A stretch of DNA of 64,000 nucleotides from Nakamurella sp. PAMC28650 (GTDB lineage Bacteria > Actinomycetota > Actinomycetes > Mycobacteriales > Nakamurellaceae). The DNA lies in contig NZ_CP060298.1 of the NCBI RefSeq assembly GCF_014303395.1, positions 1,426,001-1,490,000 of the forward strand, in the 5' to 3' direction. Below the pieces are notes generated by a model, which was given only the letters and a program-made list of their open reading frames with translations, made no database searches and was not told the DNA's origin. The translations under genes were made by a program, and so were the position numbers. Positions within the stretch are counted from its first letter, which is position 1, and each line of letters begins with the position of its first letter. Positions 43,501 to 51,850 of the stretch are shown piece after piece.

Positions 43501-44808
43501 GAGCCGGGCCGATCCGACGACGGCGTGACGGTGACCATTCCGCTGGCCGTGCTGGCCCGGATCGACCCGGCCGCGTTCGAGGCCCAGATCCCTGGCCTGC
43601 GCAAGGATCTGGCGATCGCGCTGATCAGGTCGCTACCGAAGACGCTCCGTCGGAACTTCGTCCCGGTCCCGGATTTCGCCGCCGCGGCGCTGTCGCAGAT
43701 ACCGGACGACGGCGTCGCCGCACTGGGGGCCTCGCTCGCCGCCACGCTGACCGCCATGACCGGGATCGTCGTCAGGGCAGCGGATTTCGACCCGGAGAAG
43801 GTCCCGGATCATCTACGGATGGGCTTCAACGTGGTCGACGACTCCGGCCGCTCGGTCGGGGCGGGCAAGGATCTGGGGGCACTGCAGGAGGCGTTGCGGG
43901 CCGACGGCCGCAAGGCGGTCGCGAAGGTGTCCGGCACCGTCGAGCGCACCGGGCTCACCACATTTCCGGCCGATCCGATCCCTAGGACGACCACGACCAC
44001 GGTGGGCGGCCATCAGGTGCAGGGCTTCCCCTCCCTGGTCGACGAGGGTGCGAGCGTGGGCATCACGGTGTTCACCTCGGAGGCCGATCAGCGTCGGGCG
44101 ATGCGCGGAGGTACCCGTCGACTGCTCGCCCTCGGGGCCAGGAGCCCGCTCGCCCACGTCAGGAACGGGCTCTCCCGGGCGCAGATGCTGACGCTGACCG
44201 TCACCCGGCACGGCAGCGTCGCGGGGGTGTTAGCCGACGCGACCGAAGCGGCGATCGACGCGCTCCTGGACTGGGCCGGCGGGCCGGCGTTCACCCCCGC
44301 GGGGTTCGCAGCCCTGGTCAGGAAGATCTCGCCGCAGCTCGATCGTGCGGTACTGGACATCGTCGTCGCAGCCGAGCTGGTACTCGCCGAGGCGCACGAA
44401 GCCGAGCGCGAGATCGACGACGTGCGCGGTACCGCTCTGGCGGCACAGGGGGCCGACATGCGCGCCCAGCTCGGGAGGCTGGTGCACCCGGGATTCCTGA
44501 CGGCCACCACCGCCGCACATCTGCCTGATCTGGTCCGCTACGTGCAGGCCTCGAAGATCAGGGCCGGGCGCGCCCGGGAGAACCCCGAGCGGGACCGCCA
44601 GCGGATGGATGAGATCAACGCGCTGGCCTCGGAGATCGAGCAGATGGTCGGCACCCTCCGGCCGGAGCGCTCGGGTGACGCGGACGTGGCCGACGTGCGG
44701 CGGTTGTTGGAGGAGTACCGGGTGGCCAGCTTCGCCCAACCGATGCGGACGGCCGTCCCGGTCTCGGAGAAACGGCTCCGCACCGCCATCGCCGCTCTCG
44801 CTCGCTGA
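40519..44808 (+). CDS. hrpA: ATP-dependent RNA helicase, DEAH family (HrpA)
   Basis: 1429 residues. Walker A is GETGSGKSTQLPK (~125), the DEAH box is IIDEAHERSLNIDFLLGYL, motif III TSATID, and motif VI QRAGRCGR. The C-terminal half (about 800-1390) is the DUF3418 region characteristic of HrpA. It unwinds RNA and in E. coli rescues stalled ribosomes or processes mRNA. It is slightly longer than usual, with an Ala/Gly-rich insert near residue 690 and a VPPVPPVP N-terminus from a 9-bp repeat. The stop codon lies in a 21-bp tandem duplication. Confidence 0.95.
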   Translation: MDESPVPPVPPVPLAPDGVVGTNRGAGAVGTVGELTQRLDLLMTTDAARLGRRLGGLRRISDKGKRARALADLDTQIGRAEQKLARRAAAVPQISFPPELPVSERVDDLAAAIRDHQVVIVAGETGSGKSTQLPKICLSIGRGVRGLIGHTQPRRIAARALAERIAEETGTEMGRAIGYTIRFGDHTGEDTLVKLMTDGILLAEIGRDRLLSAYDTIIIDEAHERSLNIDFLLGYLVELLPRRPDLKVIITSATIDPQRFSRHFGDAPIVEVSGRTYPVEVRYRPYGADDLSDDEDEQETPKPRNPRAARDDSSRDLAQAICDATDELAREGDGDILVFLSGEREITDTAEVLRGHLASRPGVTEVLPLYGRLSAADQHKVFSAHVGRRIVLSTNVAETSLTVPGIRYVIDPGTARISRYSPRTKVQRLPIEPISQASAGQRAGRCGRVADGICIRLYPEEDFDGRPEYTDPEISRTSLASVILQMASLDLGDIASFPFLEPPDTRQITDGVTVLTELGALDKSQDDGRVRLTPTGRSLAALPLDPRLARMIVEADRLGCLADVLVITSAMAIQDVREYPLEDRDRATASHRRFADPKSDFLSLLNLWNYLADEAKSRSGNAFRRMCRAEYLHYLRIREWQDLHAQLRQVARGLKMDTESRAMIGVGQVKLDPDSPDGPAAGVGQAATSTGPQQGSRSASGRSSAAGGRRRGRRPVEHDPARVEAKLPAVTQVLADARQGSLVAFVDTERVHTALLSGLLSHIGLRLEPGKEYQGTRGTKFVIWPGSALAKSGPRLVVAAELVETSRLWGRVVASIDPLWVEKVGGDLLRRSYSEPRWDARRGQVTATEKVTLLGVTLIGARSIQFDRIDPVLSREMFIRHALVEADWETRHAFFAANLAALDEVAQREDRARRRDIVIDDESLFALYEERIPAEVTSARHFDSWWRKASRDNPAMLTFTPDMLLAAGAKDVDTAAYPDTFSAGPVDLGLDYVFEPGRSDDGVTVTIPLAVLARIDPAAFEAQIPGLRKDLAIALIRSLPKTLRRNFVPVPDFAAAALSQIPDDGVAALGASLAATLTAMTGIVVRAADFDPEKVPDHLRMGFNVVDDSGRSVGAGKDLGALQEALRADGRKAVAKVSGTVERTGLTTFPADPIPRTTTTTVGGHQVQGFPSLVDEGASVGITVFTSEADQRRAMRGGTRRLLALGARSPLAHVRNGLSRAQMLTLTVTRHGSVAGVLADATEAAIDALLDWAGGPAFTPAGFAALVRKISPQLDRAVLDIVVAAELVLAEAHEAEREIDDVRGTALAAQGADMRAQLGRLVHPGFLTATTAAHLPDLVRYVQASKIRAGRARENPERDRQRMDEINALASEIEQMVGTLRPERSGDADVADVRRLLEEYRVASFAQPMRTAVPVSEKRLRTAIAALAR

Positions 44809-44833
44809 GAATCCGCTCTTGCTCGCTGAGAAT
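44792..44833. repeat. 21-bp tandem duplication spanning the hrpA stop codon
   Basis: Units CCGCTCTCGCTCGCTGAGAA plus T (44792-44812) and a one-base variant (44813-44833). The TGA of hrpA (44806-44808) is inside unit 1, and the last codons (AALAR) are part of the unit. Confidence 0.93.
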
Positions 44834-44881
44834 GCGGGGGTGCCTCGCGGTGCCTTCGTCTCGTATGACCGGCCACCCGCG

Positions 44882-44923
44882 GTATGACGGGCCACCCGGT
44901 GGTATGACGCTCGAGCGTCCTAC
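44882..44923 (-). repeat. 42-bp dispersed repeat, copy B
   Basis: On the minus strand it starts GTAGGACGCTCGAGCG and ends GTCATAC, matching copy A at 35391-35432 over 37 of 42 bases. The core GACGCTCGAGCGTC is a perfect 14-bp palindrome. Like copy A, it is between convergent genes and next to a minisatellite. Confidence 0.88.
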
Positions 44924-44938
44924 CACCGAGGCTCCGGT

Positions 44939-45014
44939 GCTACGAGCCGCGCCCGGTGCTACGAGCCGCGACTGGTGCTACGAGCCGCGACTGGTGCTAC
45001 GAGCCGCGCCCGCT
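44939..45014. repeat. 19-bp tandem array, four units
   Basis: Unit GCTACGAGCCGCGACTGGT at 44939, 44958, 44977 and 44996, with CCC for ACT in units 1 and 4. It ends about 28 bases before the complement of the antitoxin-like gene's stop. Confidence 0.93.
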
Positions 45015-45041
45015 GCTAGGAGACGAACGAGCGGAACCCGA

Positions 45042-45254
45042 TCAGACGGCGGGCGGGGCGGGCGTCTCGCCCGCCGGCTGGTCGCCGAGGGTGTCGACGT
45101 AGTCGGTGAGCTTCTGCTCGATGCCGTCGACCTTGTCGTGTCCGATCTTGTTGCCGACGAAGTCACCGACCTTGCCGATGCCCTGCTTGACCTGATCGTC
45201 GTGCTCGGCCACGAAGTCCTCGGCCTTGGCCCTCAATTCACCGAAATCCACCAT
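45042..45254 (-). CDS. Rv0909/MT0933-family antitoxin-like protein
   Basis: 70 residues. The pattern DFGELRAKAEDFVAEH, then IGKVGDFVGNKIGHDK and LTDYVDTLG, matches the small Rv0909-type antitoxins. In M. tuberculosis the partner Rv0910 toxin is an SRPBCC-fold protein. No such gene is adjacent; the nearest SRPBCC protein is 16 kb away. It may be an orphan or do something else. GAAGG precedes the ATG. Confidence 0.75.
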   Translation of the reverse strand: MVDFGELRAKAEDFVAEHDDQVKQGIGKVGDFVGNKIGHDKVDGIEQKLTDYVDTLGDQPAGETPAPPAV

Positions 45255-45328
45255 GATGCACCTTCACCTTCGCTGTCGGGGGCCGGGAGGTCGCGGACCG
45301 AACTGCTTTGCCCGGCCTTTACGTCCCT

Positions 45329-45916
45329 CTACCGTAGACGATCCGACAGACCGGGGAAGTGGAGCACGAAGCCGTCGGCGTCGACGGTCAGCTCGCGCTC
45401 GCCGACCGGGCCGGTGTAGAGGATCACCGCTCCGTTGGCATCGGCCGAGACGGTGCGGTAGACGTGCTCGACGGGTGTCACCTCGGGATCCAGCCCGCCG
45501 ATCGAGGCCACCGTCAGGGTGGCCTCGCCGACGTTGCGATGCAGTCCCAGACGACGGATGGCCAACGAGTTGGTGAAGGCGGAGGCGACCAGGTCGACGT
45601 CGACGGCGGCTTCGACCTGCGTCATCGAACGGGGTCCGCTGCCGTGATCGGCCACCCACTGGCCACCGGGGACCCGGGAGATCGACAGGGTGCGCTCGCC
45701 GGTTCCGGAGTCGCTCTGCACCGTCAGCCGGCGGCTGCGGCCCTCCGGGTCCACCAGCAGCGTGTGCGAGACGCCGAAGGCCTCGCCGACGGCGCTCACG
45801 ATGTGCCCGCTGGCCCGGAGGCCGCGATCGGTCAGGACCACCCGGACGGTCTCCAGCCGATGCTGGTCGTCCGAGGTCCAGGTCAGCATCCGGGTGGACG
45901 TCGTCGTATTACTCAC
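45329..45916 (-). CDS. Putative glycolipid-binding domain protein (DUF1089 family)
   Basis: 195 residues from GTG 45916; ATG 45889 is an alternative. The family features are a repeated beta-sheet fold with YRTVSADANGAVILY, the FTNSLAIRRLGLHRNVG segment and terminal LTVDADGFVLHFPGL. Homologues are labelled glycolipid-binding from structural resemblance only. No signal peptide. Divergent from the ABC-F gene. Confidence 0.8.
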   Translation of the reverse strand: MSNTTTSTRMLTWTSDDQHRLETVRVVLTDRGLRASGHIVSAVGEAFGVSHTLLVDPEGRSRRLTVQSDSGTGERTLSISRVPGGQWVADHGSGPRSMTQVEAAVDVDLVASAFTNSLAIRRLGLHRNVGEATLTVASIGGLDPEVTPVEHVYRTVSADANGAVILYTGPVGERELTVDADGFVLHFPGLSDRLR

Positions 45917-46092
45917 AGGGACTGACGTTAATCCTGTTGCCGCGCTGCGCAAGACCCATCGCGCACGATGGTGAAGATCTTCACTCGAATCCGCACTTCC
46001 GGCCAGTCATCGGCGTCCGGACGCCGACCGTCATCGTCGCCGCGCCGCTATCCGGTTGACGCGGCCGCCTGCTGTCGGCGACTGTCAACGTC

Positions 46093-47787
46093 GTGGGACA
46101 CCTCGAGGTTGCCGGCATCAGCTACTCGCTCGCCGACGGGCGGCCGCTGCTCGCCGACATCAGTTTCCGTCTGGGGCAGGGCAGCGTGACGGCCGTCATC
46201 GGGCCGAACGGGACCGGCAAGACCACGCTGCTGCGGATCATCACCGGTGAACTGGACGCGGAGGACGGGGCGATCACCCGTTCCGGGGGGCTCGGCGTGA
46301 TGCCGCAGTTCATCGGATCGGTGCGGGACGAATCGACCGTCCGGGACCTGTTGCTGACCGTGTCACCGCCGCCGATCCGGAAGGTGGCGGCGGAGATCGA
46401 CGCGGCGGAGCTGGAGATGATGACGTTGGACGGGGGACCGGACGACGACCGGAAATCGATCGTCTACGCGCAAGCCCTGGCCGACTGGGCGGACGTGCAC
46501 GGTTACGAGCAGGAGAACGCGTTCGACTTCGCCTGCGTGGCCGCGCTGGGAATCCCCTACGACCGGGCGAAGTTCCGGGCCGTCACCAGCCTTTCCGGCG
46601 GCGAGCAGAAGCGGCTGGTGCTGGAGCTGCTGCTCGCCGGGCCGCAGGAGACGCTGCTGCTGGACGAGCCGGACAACTACCTCGACGTGCCGGGCAAGAT
46701 CTGGCTGGAGGGCAAGCTGTCCGAGACCACCAAGGCCGTCCTGCTGATCAGCCATGATCGCGAGTTGCTGGCCAGGGCCGCCGACCGCATCGTGACGCTG
46801 GAACCCGGTGTCGCAGGCGCGGTCTCGTGGGTGCACGGCGGTTCGTTCGCCACCTACCACCAGGCCAGGATCGACCGGAACTCCCGCTTGGAGGAGTTGC
46901 GCCGCCGCTGGGACGAGGAGCACGCGAAGCTCAAGGCCCTGGTGCTGATGTACAAGACCAAGGCGGCTTTCATGGACAGCCTCGCCTCCCGGTACCAGGC
47001 GGCCAAGACCAGGCTGTTCAAGTTCGAGGAGGCCGGCCCGCCCGAGGAACTGCCGCTGAGCCAGCAGGTCACCATGCGGCTCAAGGGCGGGCGGACGGCC
47101 AAGCGGGCGGTGGTCTGCACGAAGCTGGAACTGACCGGTCTGATGCAGCCGTTCGATCTGGAGATCTTCTACGGCGAGCGGTTGGCCGTCCTGGGCGCCA
47201 ACGGGTCCGGGAAGTCGCATTTCCTGCGACTGCTGGCCGCCGGCGGTTCCGACCCGGACATCGAGCACCAGCCGGTCGGCGATGCCCCGGTCGATCCGGT
47301 ACGCCACACCGGGACGGTGGTGCTCGGCTCGCGGGTGCGGCCCGGCTACTTCCGGCAGACGCACTCCCACCCGGAGCTGTCCGGGAGGACGCTGCTGGAG
47401 ATCCTGCACCGCGGTGACGACCATCGGTCCGGGATGGGACGTGAGCAGGCGGCCAGGGCGCTGGACCGGTACGGCCTGGCCAGGTCGGGGGAGCAGACCT
47501 TCGACACGCTGTCCGGTGGCCAGCAGGCGCGCCTGCAGATCCTGCTGCTCGAGCTTTCCGGCGCCACCCTGCTGTTGCTGGACGAGCCGACCGACAACCT
47601 TGATCTGCATTCCGCGGAGTCCCTCGAGCAGGCCCTGGACGCCTTCGACGGGTCGGTGGTCGCGGTCACCCACGACCGGACCTTCGCCAGGACCTTCGAC
47701 GCGTTCCTGGTCTTCGACACCGGTGGCGAGGTCGCCAGGTACGACGAACCGCGGTGGGAGGTCTCCCGGGTGCAGCGGGCCCGTTGA
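46093..47787 (+). CDS. ABC-F family ATP-binding protein
   Basis: 564 residues with two ABC ATPase domains on one chain. Domain 1 has Walker A GPNGTGKTT, signature LSGGEQKR and Walker B LLLDEPDNYLDVP. Domain 2 has Walker A GANGSGKSH, signature LSGGQQAR and Walker B LLLDEPTDNLDL. A charged linker (RRRWDEEHAKLKALVLMYKTK) joins them. There are no membrane helices, so it is an ABC-F translation factor or antibiotic-resistance type protein acting on ribosomes. In domain 2 the residue after the Walker Lys is Ser-His rather than Thr/Ser-Thr, a small deviation. GTG start. Confidence 0.9.
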   Translation: MGHLEVAGISYSLADGRPLLADISFRLGQGSVTAVIGPNGTGKTTLLRIITGELDAEDGAITRSGGLGVMPQFIGSVRDESTVRDLLLTVSPPPIRKVAAEIDAAELEMMTLDGGPDDDRKSIVYAQALADWADVHGYEQENAFDFACVAALGIPYDRAKFRAVTSLSGGEQKRLVLELLLAGPQETLLLDEPDNYLDVPGKIWLEGKLSETTKAVLLISHDRELLARAADRIVTLEPGVAGAVSWVHGGSFATYHQARIDRNSRLEELRRRWDEEHAKLKALVLMYKTKAAFMDSLASRYQAAKTRLFKFEEAGPPEELPLSQQVTMRLKGGRTAKRAVVCTKLELTGLMQPFDLEIFYGERLAVLGANGSGKSHFLRLLAAGGSDPDIEHQPVGDAPVDPVRHTGTVVLGSRVRPGYFRQTHSHPELSGRTLLEILHRGDDHRSGMGREQAARALDRYGLARSGEQTFDTLSGGQQARLQILLLELSGATLLLLDEPTDNLDLHSAESLEQALDAFDGSVVAVTHDRTFARTFDAFLVFDTGGEVARYDEPRWEVSRVQRAR

Positions 47788-47829
47788 ACCAGGATCGTCG
47801 GACGACTGCCCGCGTGCCACGATGAACCG

Positions 47830-48963
47830 GTGATCGACACTCGGAGCAGCCGGCGGGGTCCGGCGGCACAGCGCGGCCGGACCGCGATCCCGGTGCGCCG
47901 TAGACCGGTCGAGGGCCCCGGTTCCGTACGGGGGCCGGTACCGAGATTCGCGGGCCTGCTGACCTCGGCCGGCTGGTTCACCGTGCTGGTGGCGGCCGCG
48001 GCGCTGCTGGTGAACGTCATCGGCACCAGGGTGACGGAGCCGGGTGCGGTGATCGGGATCGCGTCGCCGCCGTGGATCGTCCGGATCGGGGTGCCTGCCG
48101 TCCGGACGCTGCTCGACCTCGGGGCGGTGGCCGCGGCCGGGCTCTCCCTGCTGTCCAAGCTGGTCGGATTCGACCGTCCCGAACGCACCGAGGCCGTCAT
48201 CCGCCGGGCCCGCCGGTATGCGGTGTGGGCGTCGGGGGTGTGGGGTGTCGCGGCGCTCGTCTCGATCGTCCTGCTGTCGGTCGAACTCGACCCGACGCAG
48301 ACCGTCACGCTCGCCTCGGTCTGGTCGTACGTCACGAACATCGCGGCCGGGAAGGGCCTGCTGATGTCGGCCGGCTGCGCGGCGCTGTCCTTCTGGCTGG
48401 CCAGGTTGGCCGTCCGCCACGGCGAGAAGGTTCCCGCGGAACTGCGCATCGGCATCGCACTGTTCGGGTTGCTCCCGCTCCCGCTCACCGGCCACGCGGC
48501 GAACTGGTACTACCACGACCTGTCGATGGTCTCGATGGAACTCCACGTCGTCGCCGCGACCGCCTGGGCGGGGGGCCTGTTCGCGCTGGTCGTCTTCCTG
48601 GCCCGCGAGCCCGTCCTGCTGGCCCTGGCACTGCCACGGTTCTCGACGCTGGCCACCTGGTGCGTCTTCACGGTGGGTGTGACGGGTGTGTTCAACGGCC
48701 TGCTGGAGCTGGCGCTGTCACCGATCACCCACCTGCCCGGCTCGATCTTCAGCACCCGCTACGGGGTGCTGCTGCTGGCCAAGGCGTTCTGCATGGTCGT
48801 CGTCGCGGTCATCGCGGTGCACGTCCGTCGCCGTGTGCTGCCACGGGTGCTGGAGAAACGACGTCACGCGGTCGCGCTCTGGTGCGGGTGGGAGGTGATC
48901 ACGCTGGGTGCGGCCTTCGGCATCGCAGTCGTGCTGACTAGGGCGTCGGTCACCACGTTCTGA
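47830..48963 (+). CDS. CopD-family copper resistance membrane protein
   Basis: 377 residues, GTG start. After a ~40-residue basic N-terminus come about eight to nine helices. The core ALPLTGHAANWYYHD and LHVVAATAWAGGLFALV motifs carry the His residues typical of CopD (and of the CopD half of YcnJ), proposed to pass copper across the membrane. No CopC or copper-chaperone gene is next to it; the ABC-F gene upstream is 42 bp away on the same strand. Confidence 0.85.
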   Translation: MIDTRSSRRGPAAQRGRTAIPVRRRPVEGPGSVRGPVPRFAGLLTSAGWFTVLVAAAALLVNVIGTRVTEPGAVIGIASPPWIVRIGVPAVRTLLDLGAVAAAGLSLLSKLVGFDRPERTEAVIRRARRYAVWASGVWGVAALVSIVLLSVELDPTQTVTLASVWSYVTNIAAGKGLLMSAGCAALSFWLARLAVRHGEKVPAELRIGIALFGLLPLPLTGHAANWYYHDLSMVSMELHVVAATAWAGGLFALVVFLAREPVLLALALPRFSTLATWCVFTVGVTGVFNGLLELALSPITHLPGSIFSTRYGVLLLAKAFCMVVVAVIAVHVRRRVLPRVLEKRRHAVALWCGWEVITLGAAFGIAVVLTRASVTTF

Positions 48964-48982
48964 CCAGCCACGATGATGCCCG

Positions 48983-49630
48983 TCAGGTGACTGGAGCGAT
49001 GACGCCCATCTCGGTGAGCAGCTCGGTGCTCGCCTGGATCTCGCGGTCGATGGCCGGAAGCGGCCACTCCGGAGAGCCCCCGAAGGCCCAGAGCCAGCAC
49101 CGCTCGGCGACCCCGGCCGCAGTGTTGGCGATGGCGGTGGCGGTGGGCTTGCTGCCGTTCCACTCGATGTCGGCGGCGAGCCGGCGGGGTTCCCGCGCCA
49201 TCCGGTTCCGGTGTGGCGCCTCGATGACGCGGGGTCCGGTCTCACCGCCGTGCTCGCCGAACGAGAGGTACAGCTCGAAGTCCGCCGCCGACGGGGAGCC
49301 CTGCCGGGAGGCTGTCCGGAACGCTGCGCAGGCCAGCTGGCGTACCGGTTCGTAGAGGGTGTGGTCGCCGGTGAACGGCACGTCCCGCAGAATTCGGGAT
49401 CCCTCCAGCAGCACGTCGTGGGCGCCGTGCAGATCGAGGATGATCAGGGCGCTGACCAGGTCCTGGGTGGGCCGCACGGCCGAGGCCTTGAACTTGGCGA
49501 TCGCGGACCGGACTGTCTTGTCGCCGGTGGGTGGGAGCTGCGCGCCCGCCGCCGCGACGAGCGCCTCCACCCGGTCGTGGACGGAGCCGGTGATCTGGTC
49601 CCACTCGGTTCTGGACGGGTGGACGATCAC
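48983..49630 (-). CDS. Hypothetical protein, last gene of the WXG100/toxin operon
   Basis: 215 residues from GTG 49630, overlapping the TGA of the immunity gene (GTGA) with GAGG upstream. A helical N-terminal half (DRVEALVAAAGAQLPP, AHDVLLEGSRILRD) is followed by a segment with FELYLSFGEHGGETGPR and RRLAADIEWNG, then a closing helical part. I do not recognise a family. Coupling to the immunity protein suggests a second immunity or chaperone protein. Confidence 0.7.
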   Translation of the reverse strand: MIVHPSRTEWDQITGSVHDRVEALVAAAGAQLPPTGDKTVRSAIAKFKASAVRPTQDLVSALIILDLHGAHDVLLEGSRILRDVPFTGDHTLYEPVRQLACAAFRTASRQGSPSAADFELYLSFGEHGGETGPRVIEAPHRNRMAREPRRLAADIEWNGSKPTATAIANTAAGVAERCWLWAFGGSPEWPLPAIDREIQASTELLTEMGVIAPVT

Positions 49631-50235
49631 CGGTCCTCGCCGATCTGCACGGCCGTCACCCTGGCGCCGTTGGGAGCGGAGGCGACCTGCTCCCAGAGCT
49701 GGGACAGGACCGCCAGGTGGACGGACAGATCGCCGGCCTCGAGATTGCCGACCGTCGGCGTACCGCCGAGGAATTCCGGTACCTTTTCGCCGGCGCACTG
49801 ATCGAAGGGCAGCCCGGACAACGACACCGCGGTGCGCCAGCGGTCGAAGAGATCAAATTCCAGCAATTGGAGCATCAGTGGTGTCTGGAATGCCTGCAGA
49901 AACTCGTCGGGCTCCACCACGCTCTCGACGGAATGACCATGGAGATCGAAGAACGCGACGTCGTCGGCTCCGGTTTCGGAATGGCCGGCACCGATGACCG
50001 CGAATTGCCGGCCCAGCCAGTCGAAGGCAAAAACTGCGACGTCTCCGTCCAGTTCCGGCCACATCGAGATCACCGTCTCCTGGGCGTCCACCGCTGCGGT
50101 CGAATCGTGGAAACGCAGTAGACCTCGCCCGAAGGAGCGACCACAGGCACCGATCTTCGAGAATCGATCCGCGATCAGGGGGGGAGTCCACGGACCCGCC
50201 GTGCCGATGAGATCGGAATCAATGGTCAGGCCCAT
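49627..50235 (-). CDS. Immunity protein, Tdi1/DUF1851-like
   Basis: 202 residues. Blocks VFAFDWLGRQFAVI, EFLQAFQTPLM, CAGEKVPEFLGGTPTVGN and LSVHLAVLSQLW follow the pattern of the Tdi1/DUF1851 immunity superfamily, which ends in xVPxFLGGxxxxxN...W. The gene lies 89 bp after the nuclease toxin gene in the same operon, the classical place for its immunity protein. The product would sit in the cytoplasm and bind the toxin's nuclease domain. Cognate pairing is inferred from position. Confidence 0.8.
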   Translation of the reverse strand: MGLTIDSDLIGTAGPWTPPLIADRFSKIGACGRSFGRGLLRFHDSTAAVDAQETVISMWPELDGDVAVFAFDWLGRQFAVIGAGHSETGADDVAFFDLHGHSVESVVEPDEFLQAFQTPLMLQLLEFDLFDRWRTAVSLSGLPFDQCAGEKVPEFLGGTPTVGNLEAGDLSVHLAVLSQLWEQVASAPNGARVTAVQIGEDR

Positions 50236-50324
50236 CGTCCACCTCCTCCAATCTCTGTCGTGCCCTCCGGGGCCCGTGCGCCGTAGCCTCTGGTGGTGCG
50301 ATGGTGGGTCTTCACCGTTCGGTG

Positions 50325-51797
50325 CTACCGGCGCGGAACGATCGACACGCCACCATACCTGGTGCCCTCCACGTGATCCTTGATCTGGTGGCGGATCTGG
50401 GATCCGACGCTCCGGTTCACGCTGCGATCCAGGGCCTGCACGTTCCCGAGCTCGTCACGGCCGCCGAGCTGCAGCTCGTGGATGTGGTCGACGTCCTGGT
50501 CCTTGGTGACGGCACCGTCGCCGAAAGCCTTCTTGAACCTGGACCGGAGTCCGCTCAGGCGCTCGGGATCCGTCTTCTCCAACTTGCCCTGGAGAGCCAG
50601 ATCGTGCAGTTGCCGGGCCTTGGTGTCGGCTGCGGCGCGTTGGGCCGGGGACCAGGAGTTCTTGTACTTCAACGTGATGGTCGGCAGGGGGTCGGGGCCG
50701 GGGTCCGCGTACTTCGCGTCACCGGCGTTGCCGGTGACGTCCTTGCCCCCGGTCTCGGCCCGGGAGGCGGCGTTCTTCATCCCGGTCGCCTCGGTCGCGA
50801 TGGTGTCGGCCTTCCTGGCCTCGCTCGCCACGTTCTCGACGGCCTTCGCATCGTGTGCGACCGTCGAGACGGCCTTGACGGCGCCGGTGGCGGCCTCCGC
50901 GCCCTTGACGGCATCGCCGGCCAGCCGTCCACCGGGAATGAGACCGACGGTGTCCATGACGATGTCGGTCCACGACCCCTGTCCGGTGGTGACCTTGACC
51001 GTGACGTCGATCAACAGGGCCGCTCCACCGGCGATCAGCGCGATCGGCCCCATGATCGGCGTCAGGCACGGGATCAGGGCCAGCAGGCCGGCGATGCCGG
51101 AGATGGTCTTGAGCACCGACGAGATCGTCTTCAACACGTCGGCGTGTTCGGAGATCCAGCCGCTCACCGAGTTCCCCAGGCGCCCCCAGAAACCCGGCGG
51201 CTCCTCGAATCTCAGACCGGCGGCCCGGTCGATCGCGTTCACGCACGTCTGGACCGCGGCGTCGTGTTCCTGGTGTACCCGGTTCGCCGCGTCGGTGGTG
51301 GCCTGCAGTGCGTTGTTCGCGCCGCTGAGCTCCGAGGACGCATCAGCGGCCTGTGGCCGGTAGGTGTCCGGGGGCAGCGTCTGCCCGGGCGTGAGCGCCT
51401 TGGTCTGCGCCTGCACGGCCGTGGTGTGCTGGGCGTCTGCCGTTTTCGCGTGGGCGACCGCATTGTTCGCCGAATCGACCTGGCTCTGCTGGTCCGAGGC
51501 CTGCGCCGAGAGCGAGGACAACCGCTGCTGCAGGGATTCCAGCGTTGCCGCGTAGTTCTGCAGTGCGGCGGCCACCGCGGACCAGGCGTCCGAGGTGGTG
51601 TCCAGATGGGGCGGGAGGTCCTGGTTCAGCTTGTCCCGGTAGGTGTCGGCCTCGTCCCCGATGAAGTCACCGGAGTCGATCCGGCGGATGTCATCGGCCG
51701 CGGATGCGGCCGATGCTGCGAACTGGGACCACCGGACCGATGACGAGCTGATCGAGCCCGCGTCACCGGTCAGCGAGAAGACCGGACCAACCACCAT
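50325..51797 (-). CDS. Type VII secretion polymorphic toxin with C-terminal HNH-type nuclease domain
   Basis: 490 residues from ATG 51797. The N-terminus (about 1-120) is a WXG100/LXG-like helical hairpin (VRWSQFAASAASAADDIRR, AALQNYAATLESLQQRLSS). A mid region (~205-260) contains strongly hydrophobic segments (AGLLALIPCLTPIMGPIALI). The C-terminal ~60 residues carry DVDHIHELQLGGRDELGN and NRSVGSQIRHQI, an HNH/EndoVII-like nuclease signature with the DHxxE/H pattern. Probably exported by an ESX/type VII system and lethal to neighbours by DNA cleavage. No secretion machinery is in the window. Confidence 0.85.
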   Translation of the reverse strand: MVVGPVFSLTGDAGSISSSSVRWSQFAASAASAADDIRRIDSGDFIGDEADTYRDKLNQDLPPHLDTTSDAWSAVAAALQNYAATLESLQQRLSSLSAQASDQQSQVDSANNAVAHAKTADAQHTTAVQAQTKALTPGQTLPPDTYRPQAADASSELSGANNALQATTDAANRVHQEHDAAVQTCVNAIDRAAGLRFEEPPGFWGRLGNSVSGWISEHADVLKTISSVLKTISGIAGLLALIPCLTPIMGPIALIAGGAALLIDVTVKVTTGQGSWTDIVMDTVGLIPGGRLAGDAVKGAEAATGAVKAVSTVAHDAKAVENVASEARKADTIATEATGMKNAASRAETGGKDVTGNAGDAKYADPGPDPLPTITLKYKNSWSPAQRAAADTKARQLHDLALQGKLEKTDPERLSGLRSRFKKAFGDGAVTKDQDVDHIHELQLGGRDELGNVQALDRSVNRSVGSQIRHQIKDHVEGTRYGGVSIVPRR

Positions 51798-51850
51798 GAC
51801 CAACACCCCGCTCGCTCGTAGCGGAGACGGACGCGGTCGGCGCCCGGCTC

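Noticed and set aside
46363-48546. 727-codon open frame antisense to the ABC-F and CopD genes
   Set aside because: Crosses two real genes and their gap; no domain in the product.
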